DNA of 64,000 bases from an uncultured Naasia sp. (lineage in GTDB: Bacteria; Actinomycetota; Actinomycetes; Actinomycetales; Microbacteriaceae). Of this stretch, positions 42,740 to 51,264 are shown piece after piece; position 1 is the stretch's first letter, and each line of letters begins with the position of its first letter. The notes under the pieces are model-generated. The model searched no databases. It was not told where the DNA came from and worked only from the letters and a program-made list of their open reading frames with translations. Location: the NCBI GenBank assembly GCA_913778905.1, contig CAJYYA010000012.1, positions 1 through 64,000 of the forward strand, written 5' to 3'. A program made the position numbers and the translations under genes.

Positions 42740-42825
42740 TGAATTTCCTTCTTGTTGATATGGGTACGGCCTGGCGAAGGTCGTCGGGACGCGCTCGCGA
42801 TCTCAGATGCGGCTGAGTTCGGCGC

Positions 42826-42968
42826 CTACGGCCGCACGGTGGCTCCCACCCACTCATCGAAGACATCCCAGATGTGGCCCCCTGCGAACCGGAGACGGAA
42901 TCGTCCGGGAGCGGGGTGTCCTTCTCACCCGTCGAGTCGGATGCGGCAGGTTCGATGCTCTTGTTCAC
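42826..42968 (-). pseudogene. Frameshifted double-glycine precursor A (paralogue of B)
   Basis: Adding one G to the G5 run (CCCCC at 42878-42882 on +) gives MNKSIEPAASDSTGEKDTPLPDDSVSGSQGG/HIWDVFDEWVGATVRP*, colinear with B; GAGGA SD upstream of the GTG. Confidence 0.72.
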
Positions 42969-42995
42969 GATCGTCCTCGTTTCATGACGGGTCGA

Positions 42996-43091
42996 CTATC
43001 CGGTTGTGTTGTGGGCGGGAGAGGAGCTCGGAGAGGCGGCGTGGGCGCTGTAGCCCGTCAGCAGACCCCAACGCGAGTAGGAGCCGATCAT
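42996..43091 (-). CDS. Possible 31-aa peptide, translationally coupled
   Basis: ATG overlaps the TGA of the upstream 54-aa ORF (ATGA); MIGSYSRWGLLTGYSAHAASPSSSPAHNTTG. Confidence 0.3.
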   Translation of the reverse strand: MIGSYSRWGLLTGYSAHAASPSSSPAHNTTG

Positions 43092-43252
43092 TCGCGGTCA
43101 CCCGCGGCATTCATGGCTCGCTCCAGGTCGCCGGGCTGCAGCCTCCCGGGGCCTCGGAACACCCGGCCGTCGGCCAGTTCGACGCGCCACCCGCCGTCCA
43201 CCTCGATGAGCAGATCCTCGGTCAGCGGCGAATCGTTCTCACGTGCGTTCAT
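43088..43252 (-). CDS. Small ORF (54 aa) heading the minus-strand peptide operon; possible GG-type precursor or accessory protein
   Basis: MNARENDSPLTEDLLIEVDGGWRVELADGRVFRGPGRLQPGDLERAMNAAGDRE; GAGGAGA SD; LTEDLLIEVDGG fits the leader consensus. Confidence 0.6.
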   Translation of the reverse strand: MNARENDSPLTEDLLIEVDGGWRVELADGRVFRGPGRLQPGDLERAMNAAGDRE

Positions 43253-43473
43253 CGGTCTCCTCGAGACGTCGTCAATGCCCCGGTGCATTCCCGGCGGTCG
43301 CTTCGAAAGGCCACTGTGCCGAGGATCAGTCGCCCCGACGAGACCCTCTTCGGGGGCCCTGCAGGAGTGGCACCACAACTGGGCCGTTGTCGAAGGACAC
43401 GGCTCCCCCGTACTTTCTGCTTACGAACGCCGGGGGTGGACCGGCGTCGTCACGCAGCATCAGGGGGAACCAA

Positions 43474-44319
43474 GTGGCTGTCACGCCGCAGAGCAGCTCG
43501 GCCGAGCGCCCGGTCTCGCCGTACCGTCAGGAGGCGCTCGACGCTCTCGACATCGGCTCGAAACTGGACCGGCATCTCCGCGCCACGAAGCCCGTTCGGT
43601 GGGTCGCTCTCGCCGCGATCCTCGTACTCATCGCCGCCGCCCTCATCTGGGCCGTCGCCGGCCGGGCCCCGGTGCTGGTCACCGGGAGCGGTGCTCTGCT
43701 CCCCCGTGACGGGCTGGTCAGAATCACCAGCCTGCACGATGGTGCGGTCGTGGACGGCATCGCCGAGGACCGCACCACCGTGGCCAAGGGTGAGACGCTG
43801 CTCGTCCTCGAGGGTGCCGACGGGACCCGGCGTACGATCGTCGCTCCCACCGACGGCGAACTCGTGGAGAGGTCGCCGCTGTCGCTCGGCGACCGGGTCG
43901 CCGACGGCGATGCGGTCGGCGCCATCCTCCCCTCCGGATCGCACGGGGTCGCCGTGGCGTTCGTGAATCCCGTCGCCGCGACCTCGGTCGCGCCCGGGAT
44001 GACCGTGCTCGTCACACCCGATGTGGCCAAGGCCGGCGCCTACGGCCGCATGGTGGGCACGATCACGTCCATCGACCGCGTCCCCTTCGCCGAGCGCGAC
44101 TTCATCGATCTCACCGCGGGGAACGATGCGCTCGCCGCTTCGCTCGCGAGCGAGGGCAGCCTGCGCGTCGTCATCGCGCTCACCCCGGCAGATACTCCGT
44201 CCGGCTTCCTATGGACCTCCGAGAACGGCCCGCCGTTCGCGATCCCCACGGCGAGCGCGGTGAACGTCTCGATCCAGACCGGTGAGCGCGCCCCCATCTC
44301 GTTCCTCGTGGGTGGCTGA
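43474..44319 (+). CDS. HlyD-like secretion adaptor (NHLP bacteriocin system type)
   Basis: One TM near the N-terminus, barrel-sandwich half-motifs, beta-barrel; GTG start after AGGGGGA SD; precedes two ABC transporters. Confidence 0.82.
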   Translation: MAVTPQSSSAERPVSPYRQEALDALDIGSKLDRHLRATKPVRWVALAAILVLIAAALIWAVAGRAPVLVTGSGALLPRDGLVRITSLHDGAVVDGIAEDRTTVAKGETLLVLEGADGTRRTIVAPTDGELVERSPLSLGDRVADGDAVGAILPSGSHGVAVAFVNPVAATSVAPGMTVLVTPDVAKAGAYGRMVGTITSIDRVPFAERDFIDLTAGNDALAASLASEGSLRVVIALTPADTPSGFLWTSENGPPFAIPTASAVNVSIQTGERAPISFLVGG

Positions 44320-44320
44320 T

Positions 44321-46507
44321 ATGACCGTCTCCGCGAAGATTCCCGCTCGCCCGGCTGCGAGTCGCCGGGTCAAGACCCCGACCGTCCTGCAGATGGAGGC
44401 CGCGGAATGCGGGGCCGCCGCCCTCGGCATGCTCCTCGGTCATTACGGCCGTTTCGTGCCGCTCATCGAGCTCCGCGAGACGGTCGGCGTCTCCCGCGAC
44501 GGCACCAATGCGAAGGCCATCCTTCACGCCGCGCGGCTGCACGGTCTCGAGGCCGCCGCCTACCGTCGCGAACCGGCCGATCTCAAGACCCACCCGCTGC
44601 CGGTCATCGTCTGGTGGGAGTTCGATCACTTCCTCGTCGTCGAGGGGTACTCGGCGGGCCGCTGGTATCTCAACGATCCGGCATCGGGACGGCGCTCCGT
44701 CTCGGACGAGGACTTCGGACGCGCGTTCACGGGCATCGTCCTGGATGCGAGACCCGGTGCCGACTTCCAGCGGAGCGGGCGTCGCCCGTCGGCCTGGCTC
44801 GCTCTCATGGAACGCGTCAGCCGTTCCCGCCTCGCCCTGCTCTACGTCGTCCTGGCCGGCGTGGCGATGCTCGCCCCCGGCCTCGCCGTCCCCGCCCTGA
44901 CCCGGGCGTTCGTCGACGGAGCGCTGGTCTCGGATCGGACGGCACTCATCGGGCCGATCCTCGTCGGGCTCGTCCTCGCAGCCGTCGTGCAAGGCGCGCT
45001 GACCTGGCTGCAGGCGGCCGTCACGGTGGATATCCGGGCGGTACTCGGCATCCGGATGTACGCGGCCCAGACCCAGCGACTGCTGGCCCTGCCCATGCGG
45101 TTCTTCCTGCAACGAGCGGCCGGCGACGTCGCCTACCGCGCATCGCTCGGGGGAACCGTCGCGGGCGTGGTGACGGGGCCGCTCGTGGCATCCCTGGTCG
45201 GATTGGTGGTCGCGGCCGCCTACATCGGCATCGTGTTCTCTCTCGATGCGCTGCTGGGCCTGGTCGTCCTCGTGGGCTCACTGGCCGTCGTCGCAGCTAT
45301 CCTGCGCACCGCCGGCAGACAACGGGATCTCTCCAACCGCGCGATGCGCGAGCAGATCGATGCGGCTGTGGCCAAGACCGGCACGCTCGCGCTGATCGAG
45401 ACGGTCAAGGCGCAGGGCGCCGAGGACGAGGCGATGGCGAGGATCAGCGCGGCCCGCGCCCGCCTCGTGGCCGCGCGCGCGGAATCCGAGACGGCTCTGC
45501 TGCCTCTGCTCGCACTCCCCGCTGCCGTCAGCGGCATCATGGCCCTTCTCCTCCTCGCCATCGGCGCCGGGCAGGTCATGTCCAGTCAGATCACGCTGGG
45601 AACGCTCCTCGCCATCCAGTTCCTGTCGGCCGCCGCACTCGCTCCGCTCTCGACCCTGGCGTCGCTCACGGGGCAGGTGCAGCAGATCGCCGCCGTCATC
45701 GATCGCATCGACGACATCGAGGACTCGGGGCTCGACGATGAGATCCAGGCTCGGCTCGGCGGGCGCCGCGCAGATCTCGACGACCGTCCCGTGGAGGGCC
45801 GCATCACCTTCGACGAGGTGAGTTTCGGCTACTCGCTTCTGACTCCCCCTCTGATCCGCGACTTCTCGCTCGACATCCCCGTCGGCTCGCGCGTCGCCAT
45901 CGTGGGCGCGAGCGGCAGCGGCAAATCGACCGTCGCGAAGCTCGTGGTCGGCCTGCTCTCGCCCACGAGCGGGCGCGTGCTGGTGGACGGTCGCGAGCGT
46001 GTGCGCTTCGAGCGGGAGACCCTGGCCGAGGGGATCGGTTACGTCGAACAGAGCACGGCCCTGTTCTCCGCTTCGGTCCGTGACAACATCACGCTGTGGG
46101 ATGACGAGGTCGATGAAGTCGATCTCGTGTCCGCCTGTCGTGACGCGGGCATCCACGATGTCATCGCCGCACGCCCGGGCGGATACGACGGGCTGCTCGG
46201 TGAAGGCGGACGAGGGCTGTCCGGGGGTGAGGCGCAGCGTGTGGAGATCGCGAGGGCTCTTCTCCGCAACCCCCGGATCGTCGTCCTCGACGAGGCGACG
46301 AGCGCACTGGATCCGCTCACCGAGTTGCAGATCGTCGACGCCGTGAGTCGCCGCGGCTGCACCACGGTCATCGTGGCGCACCGTCTGTCCACCGTGCGCG
46401 ACGCCGACCTGATCCTCGTCCTCGACCGCGGAGAGGTCGTCGAACAGGGCACGCACGACCGACTCGTGAGCCTCGACGGCGCCTACGCCCGGCTGGTGCG
46501 CGCATGA
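44321..46507 (+). CDS. C39 peptidase-containing ABC transporter (NHLP bacteriocin export type 1)
   Basis: VLQMEAAECGAAALGMLLGHYG (Cys), FDHFLVVEG (His) and LNDPASGRR (Asp) C39 motifs, then TM domain and ATPase (GASGSGKST, LSGGEAQR). Confidence 0.93.
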   Translation: MTVSAKIPARPAASRRVKTPTVLQMEAAECGAAALGMLLGHYGRFVPLIELRETVGVSRDGTNAKAILHAARLHGLEAAAYRREPADLKTHPLPVIVWWEFDHFLVVEGYSAGRWYLNDPASGRRSVSDEDFGRAFTGIVLDARPGADFQRSGRRPSAWLALMERVSRSRLALLYVVLAGVAMLAPGLAVPALTRAFVDGALVSDRTALIGPILVGLVLAAVVQGALTWLQAAVTVDIRAVLGIRMYAAQTQRLLALPMRFFLQRAAGDVAYRASLGGTVAGVVTGPLVASLVGLVVAAAYIGIVFSLDALLGLVVLVGSLAVVAAILRTAGRQRDLSNRAMREQIDAAVAKTGTLALIETVKAQGAEDEAMARISAARARLVAARAESETALLPLLALPAAVSGIMALLLLAIGAGQVMSSQITLGTLLAIQFLSAAALAPLSTLASLTGQVQQIAAVIDRIDDIEDSGLDDEIQARLGGRRADLDDRPVEGRITFDEVSFGYSLLTPPLIRDFSLDIPVGSRVAIVGASGSGKSTVAKLVVGLLSPTSGRVLVDGRERVRFERETLAEGIGYVEQSTALFSASVRDNITLWDDEVDEVDLVSACRDAGIHDVIAARPGGYDGLLGEGGRGLSGGEAQRVEIARALLRNPRIVVLDEATSALDPLTELQIVDAVSRRGCTTVIVAHRLSTVRDADLILVLDRGEVVEQGTHDRLVSLDGAYARLVRA

Positions 46508-48687
46508 GCGGGCACGATCGCGCCGGGTTGTTGCGTCGCCGGGAGCTGGAGGAGCAGCGCGCGTTCGCCGCCCTCATGGTGTCCGCGCCGCACCGTCCCC
46601 TCGACGCACAGCGCGCCACGACCGACCTCGGTCGCGATGCCGAACGCGAAGCCCTGGCCCTGATCGGTATCGAGGTTCCGGACCGGCCCGTGCACGGCTC
46701 CGCGGATACGTCCGCCACCGACCTGCTCGCCCGGTTGGCCGCCCGCGCAGCCGGTTCTGGAGGGCTCGTCCGCCGTGTCCGAGTGGCCCCCGATTGGGAT
46801 CGTGGCCTTCTGCGCCCCGTCCTCGCCATCGCGGAGGGCCGCCCCGTCGTCCTCGTTCCCGGATTCCCGCTCGCCCGCATGGTCGATCCCCGCACCGGTC
46901 GGAGCATCCCGCGCCGCGCCCGCCCGGCGGTAGAGCCCGAAGGGCTGCACTCGGTCGACGATCTGCCCTCGAGAGCCCGGCTGCGAGACCTCGTCGAGCT
47001 GTCCGGTCGCGGCAATCGTCCCGCGCTCATCCTCGTGGCGCTCTTGACGCTCCTCGCCGGCGGCCTGTCCGTCCTCCTCCCGCTCGCGAGCGGTCTCATC
47101 GTGAGTCGGATCGTCCCCGACGACGACACCCCCCGTCTGGTCGCGCTGGTCACGGCGCTCGTCCTCGCCACCATCGCGAGCGCGGGATTGCAGATCGCGC
47201 AGGGGCGAGTCCTCGCCACCATTCGTTCCCGGTCCGACATCGCGGTCGGGGACGCGGTCTGGCGTCGGCTCCTCCTCCTCCCGCCCTCGTTCCACGCGCG
47301 ATACACCACGGCGGATCTTGCCGATCGGGCCGACGCGATCGACGACCTGCGTCAAGCGATGGGGGCCGCCTTCGGGTCGGGTCTCGTGTCGGTCGTCGTC
47401 GCCCTCTCGAGCGTCCTCGTGCTGTTCTCGGCGAACCCCGTCGTCGGCGGTGTCGCTCTGACGGCGGTGGCCGTTCAGGGTCTGATCGTGCTGTGGACCC
47501 AGAAGCTCCGCACGGCGGTGCAGCGCAGGGAACTGCAGGCGGTTGCGGATCGCGACGGACTCATGCTCCAGGCCGTCGCGGCCATCGCGCGCATCCGTGT
47601 CTCCGCCGCCGAGAACCGCGTCTTCACCCAACTCGCCCGGCGCTTCGCCGATCTGCGCGTGCCCCAGCACGAAGACGGCGAACTGCTCAAACGGAATCAG
47701 ACGATCGCCGCGCTCTGGCCCGTGCTGGGTGTCCTCATCGTCACGGTGGGTGTGGTCGCCAGCGGCGCCGGCTCGACGGGTCTCGGCACCTACATCGTGC
47801 TGACCACTGCGATCGCGCAGGTGCTCACCGCGACGGCCACTCTCTTCGCCGTCGCGGCTGGACTGGTCGGCGTGCTGCCGCAGGTCGAGCGCCTGGCGCC
47901 GATCCTGGAGGCCACCCCGGAGACCGTGCACTCCGGCGCCCCCGACGGAGACCTTCGGCTCTCCGGAGCCGTCTCGCTCGAACACGTCACCTTCCGCTAC
48001 GGCGACACCGCGAGCGCTGTCGTTCTCGACGACGTGTCGTTCGAAGCCGCGGCCGGCGAGTTCGTGGCCGTCGTGGGCCCGAGTGGATCCGGTAAGTCCA
48101 CGATCCTGCGCCTCCTGCTCGGCTTCGAGGAGCCCGAGGCGGGCAGCGTCCGCTTCGACGGGCGCGATCTGGGCCAGCTCCCGCGACAGGCCGTCCGGCG
48201 GCGTATCGGGACGGTCCTCCAGACGGCCAGTCTGTTCCCCGGATCCATCGCCGACAACATCTCAGCCGGACGGCTGCTCTCCCGCGACAGGATCTGGGCA
48301 GCCGCGGAAGCGGCGGCGGTCGCCGACGACATCCGCGCCATGCCCATGGGGCTCGAGACGCCACTCGTCGAAGGCGCCGCGTCGATCTCGGGAGGTCAGC
48401 GGCAGCGCATCGTCATCGCGCGGGCTCTCGCGGGCGAACCGGACCTCATGTTCTTCGACGAGGCGACTTCGGCACTCGACAACGTGGCGCAGCAGACGGT
48501 GTCGGCATCGATCTCCGCCCGTCGCGTGACCCGCATCGTCATCGCCCACCGCCTGTCCACGGTGCTAGGCGCCGACCGCATCATCGTCCTCGACCACGGG
48601 CGGGTCGTTCAGAACGGCACCTTCGACGAGCTGATGGCCGTGCCGGGACTCTTCCGCGACCTGGCGGAGCGTCAACTGGTCGGCTGA
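46504..48687 (+). CDS. Second ABC transporter permease/ATPase (NHLP bacteriocin export type 2)
   Basis: About 200-aa N-terminal region without an obvious C39 Cys motif, TM domain, ATPase (GPSGSGKST, ISGGQRQR); 4-bp overlap with the C39 transporter. Confidence 0.88.
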   Translation: MSGHDRAGLLRRRELEEQRAFAALMVSAPHRPLDAQRATTDLGRDAEREALALIGIEVPDRPVHGSADTSATDLLARLAARAAGSGGLVRRVRVAPDWDRGLLRPVLAIAEGRPVVLVPGFPLARMVDPRTGRSIPRRARPAVEPEGLHSVDDLPSRARLRDLVELSGRGNRPALILVALLTLLAGGLSVLLPLASGLIVSRIVPDDDTPRLVALVTALVLATIASAGLQIAQGRVLATIRSRSDIAVGDAVWRRLLLLPPSFHARYTTADLADRADAIDDLRQAMGAAFGSGLVSVVVALSSVLVLFSANPVVGGVALTAVAVQGLIVLWTQKLRTAVQRRELQAVADRDGLMLQAVAAIARIRVSAAENRVFTQLARRFADLRVPQHEDGELLKRNQTIAALWPVLGVLIVTVGVVASGAGSTGLGTYIVLTTAIAQVLTATATLFAVAAGLVGVLPQVERLAPILEATPETVHSGAPDGDLRLSGAVSLEHVTFRYGDTASAVVLDDVSFEAAAGEFVAVVGPSGSGKSTILRLLLGFEEPEAGSVRFDGRDLGQLPRQAVRRRIGTVLQTASLFPGSIADNISAGRLLSRDRIWAAAEAAAVADDIRAMPMGLETPLVEGAASISGGQRQRIVIARALAGEPDLMFFDEATSALDNVAQQTVSASISARRVTRIVIAHRLSTVLGADRIIVLDHGRVVQNGTFDELMAVPGLFRDLAERQLVG

Positions 48688-48736
48688 ACGGGCTCGCCTC
48701 TCAGCCGCGCGCGGCTCCTGTGGGAACCGCTGTCGT

Positions 48737-49582
48737 TCAGTCCAGCCCCAGTTCCCGGCGGATCCGCGTCCGCTCGGCCGCGGTGGCCGGGTCGTTTCCC
48801 AAGAACGCGAGTTTCGCTGCCACCACTGAGCCGTCCGGGACGTCCGACGCGGGACCCGAGAGGACGAAGGTCGCGAAGGTCTCCGCGAAGTCCTCCGCCC
48901 CGTTCGTCGCCGCGTATTCGGAGACGAACGCGTCCGCGCCACCCTCCGACTCGTACTTCCGGGTGGCGTCCTCCTCCGTCGCCGCCTCGGCCTCCGCCCC
49001 GGTCTGGTCGTCCGCCCAGAACCGGGCGAGGAACCGACCGAGTATCGACCGCTCTGCGAGGCACCCTTCGGAGAACTCGAAGGTCGGGCATGCCCCCTGG
49101 ACGACCGCGACGTCGTCCGCGGAGAGACTGTAGATGTGCCCGTACTCGTGCACCATCGTGCGGCGCAGCTCGTCGGAATCCGTCGCCCAGGCCATGTTCA
49201 ACTCCGCATCCCAGATGCGGGGGTCGTCGGAGTCGCGCGCAACGGAGGCCATTGTCGACTCGTTCGAGTCGTCGGAGACCGAGACGCTCCTGACCTCGAT
49301 CGCCCGCTCCCCCATGATCGTCGTCCACTGCGACCAGGCGTCGGCGAGTTCGCGATCGGCGGCGGCACCGCTCTCCTGCTCGTGGAGGACGCCGTCGCGC
49401 ACGTCGTAGCGGATCGGTTCCGCGTAAGCAGCCCCCTTCCACGCGGCCTCGGACCGATTCGGAGAGGAGGCGTCGAGCAGGCCGCCCACCGCCCAGGTCG
49501 CCGCGACGACGGTCCCCACCGCGGTCAGTAGACCGACCATCGCCAACGAGACGATCAGGATGACAAATGGTCGTTTTCGCAC
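48737..49582 (-). CDS. Membrane-anchored putative zinc metalloprotease
   Basis: N-terminal TM; HEYGH (HExxH) motif; downstream GAEDFAETFATFV. Confidence 0.65.
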   Translation of the reverse strand: MRKRPFVILIVSLAMVGLLTAVGTVVAATWAVGGLLDASSPNRSEAAWKGAAYAEPIRYDVRDGVLHEQESGAAADRELADAWSQWTTIMGERAIEVRSVSVSDDSNESTMASVARDSDDPRIWDAELNMAWATDSDELRRTMVHEYGHIYSLSADDVAVVQGACPTFEFSEGCLAERSILGRFLARFWADDQTGAEAEAATEEDATRKYESEGGADAFVSEYAATNGAEDFAETFATFVLSGPASDVPDGSVVAAKLAFLGNDPATAAERTRIRRELGLD

Positions 49583-49721
49583 GGGGCGAGGCTATCGGGC
49601 CGGCAACACTTTCGATGCCCGCGACGCGGGACGCGTGGAGCGGATCCGTGTCACAGAGAGTGAAGGCTGGGAGAAAGCTTTCTGTTCGGCACGAGATAGC
49701 CGTGACCGACATACTGGTCCG

Positions 49722-51245
49722 GTGAATCTCTTCTCCCCCGAGACCATCGGCATCGCGGCTGTCGTCGGCGTCGTCCTCCTCGTCGCTCTCATCGTGCTCA
49801 TCGTGGTGCTGCGAGGGATCAAGGTGGCCAAGCCCGACGAAGCGATCATCGTCACGAGCCGCCAGCGAGGACCCAAGACGGGCGATGAGACCGACGAGAA
49901 CGCCGGCCAACGCGTGGTGTTCGGTTCACGGGTCTTCGTCAAGCCGGTCGTCGAGGCGTACTTCAAGCTCAGTCTCCGCAGCCGCCAACTCAACGTGCAG
50001 GCCACGGCCCAGACCAGGGACGCCATCACGATCCGCGTCAACGCCGTCGCGGTGGTCAAGGTCGGCGGGTCCGAAGCCATGGTGCGCGCGGCCGCCCAGC
50101 GCTTCCTCAATCAGCAGGATCAGATCGAGTCGTCGACGGAGGAGGTCCTGAGCGGATCGGTCCGCTCGATCGTGGGCCAGCTCACCGTCACCGAGATCAT
50201 CACCAACCGGTCCGCGCTCCAGGGACAGGTCCTCGAAGCCGTGCGCGAGTCCCTCGACGTCCAGGGGCTCCAGATCGACACGCTCCAGATCAAGGAGATC
50301 GACGACGACAACGGCTACATCCGCGATCTGGGTCGTGCCGAGGCCGCGCGCGTGAAGCAGGTCGCCGAGATCGCCGAGTCCGTCGCCCGCCAGGCGTCCG
50401 AAGAGGCGCGGATCACCGCCGACCAGGCCGTCGCCGAGTCGCAGCGCAAACTCGACCTCCGCCGTGCGGAGATCCAGAAGGAGACCGACAAGGCCCTCGC
50501 CGAGGCGGCGGCCGCTGCGCCGCTGGCGGAGGCCATCGCCCAGCAGGAGGTCGTCTCGCAGCAGGAGCTGACGGCGGGTAAGCGCGTCGGACTGCGCAAA
50601 CAGGAACTCGACGCCGAGGTGCGTGCTGCGGCGGACGCCGAGGCCTACGCGATCGCCAAGCGCGCCGAAGCGCAGGCCGCAGCGTCCATCGCCAATGCGA
50701 ACGCCCTCCGCGACGCCCGCAAATCCGCCGCCGAAGCCATCGAGGCCGAGGGTGTCGCCGAGCGCAACCGCCGCCGCTCCGCCGCCGAGGCCGTCGAAGC
50801 CGAAGGTGTCGCCGACAAGAACCGCCGTATCGCCGCGGCCGAGGCCGTTCGCGCCGAGGGCGAGGCGGAAGCCGACTCCATCCGCGCGACGGGTGCCGCC
50901 CAGGCCGAATCGACGCGGGCTCAGGCCGAAGCGCTGCAGGAGCGGTCGATCGACCTCATCCGTCAGCAGGTGGTCGCATCGCTTCCCGAGATCGTTCGCG
51001 CCGCGGCCGAACCGCTCTCGGGCGTCAAGAACATGACCATCATCGCCTCGGAGGGCGACCCGACCGGTCCCCTGGGCCAGAGCGTGACGGGTCAACTCGC
51101 GACCTCGACTCAGATCATCCGGGACCTCATCGGGATCGACATCTCCGAGATCATCTCCGGCCGCGCCACCGGTTCGGCGATCGGCGAGGGGATCGCGGCG
51201 AATCAGCGTCCTGCTCCGGCCCCCGGGGCGACCTCGGGCGACTGA
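49722..51245 (+). CDS. SPFH/Band 7 (flotillin-like) protein
   Basis: N-terminal TM, SPFH domain, Ala/Glu-rich coiled coil; GTG start at 49722. Confidence 0.88.
   Translation: MNLFSPETIGIAAVVGVVLLVALIVLIVVLRGIKVAKPDEAIIVTSRQRGPKTGDETDENAGQRVVFGSRVFVKPVVEAYFKLSLRSRQLNVQATAQTRDAITIRVNAVAVVKVGGSEAMVRAAAQRFLNQQDQIESSTEEVLSGSVRSIVGQLTVTEIITNRSALQGQVLEAVRESLDVQGLQIDTLQIKEIDDDNGYIRDLGRAEAARVKQVAEIAESVARQASEEARITADQAVAESQRKLDLRRAEIQKETDKALAEAAAAAPLAEAIAQQEVVSQQELTAGKRVGLRKQELDAEVRAAADAEAYAIAKRAEAQAAASIANANALRDARKSAAEAIEAEGVAERNRRRSAAEAVEAEGVADKNRRIAAAEAVRAEGEAEADSIRATGAAQAESTRAQAEALQERSIDLIRQQVVASLPEIVRAAAEPLSGVKNMTIIASEGDPTGPLGQSVTGQLATSTQIIRDLIGIDISEIISGRATGSAIGEGIAANQRPAPAPGATSGD
50724..50885 (+). 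repeat. Degenerate 54-bp tandem repeat (3 units) in the SPFH gene
   Basis: 18-aa units SAAEAIEAEGVAERNRRR / SAAEAVEAEGVADKNRRI / AAAEAVRAEGEAEADSIR. Confidence 0.8.
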
Positions 51246-51264
51246 CCCGATCGGCCGGGACCGA

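Noticed and set aside
42579-42968. 129-aa minus-strand ORF in the peptide operon
   Set aside because: It begins as a GG-leader precursor but is out of frame after the G5 run and reads through the B gene in another frame. Treated as a frameshifted precursor, not a real 129-aa gene.
42752-43966. 404-aa plus-strand ORF (and 42807..43709, 42457..42726) covering the precursors
   Set aside because: Arg/Pro/Ser-rich translations typical of antisense or shifted frames in high-GC DNA; they overlap the start of the HlyD gene and the SD-bearing minus-strand ORFs.
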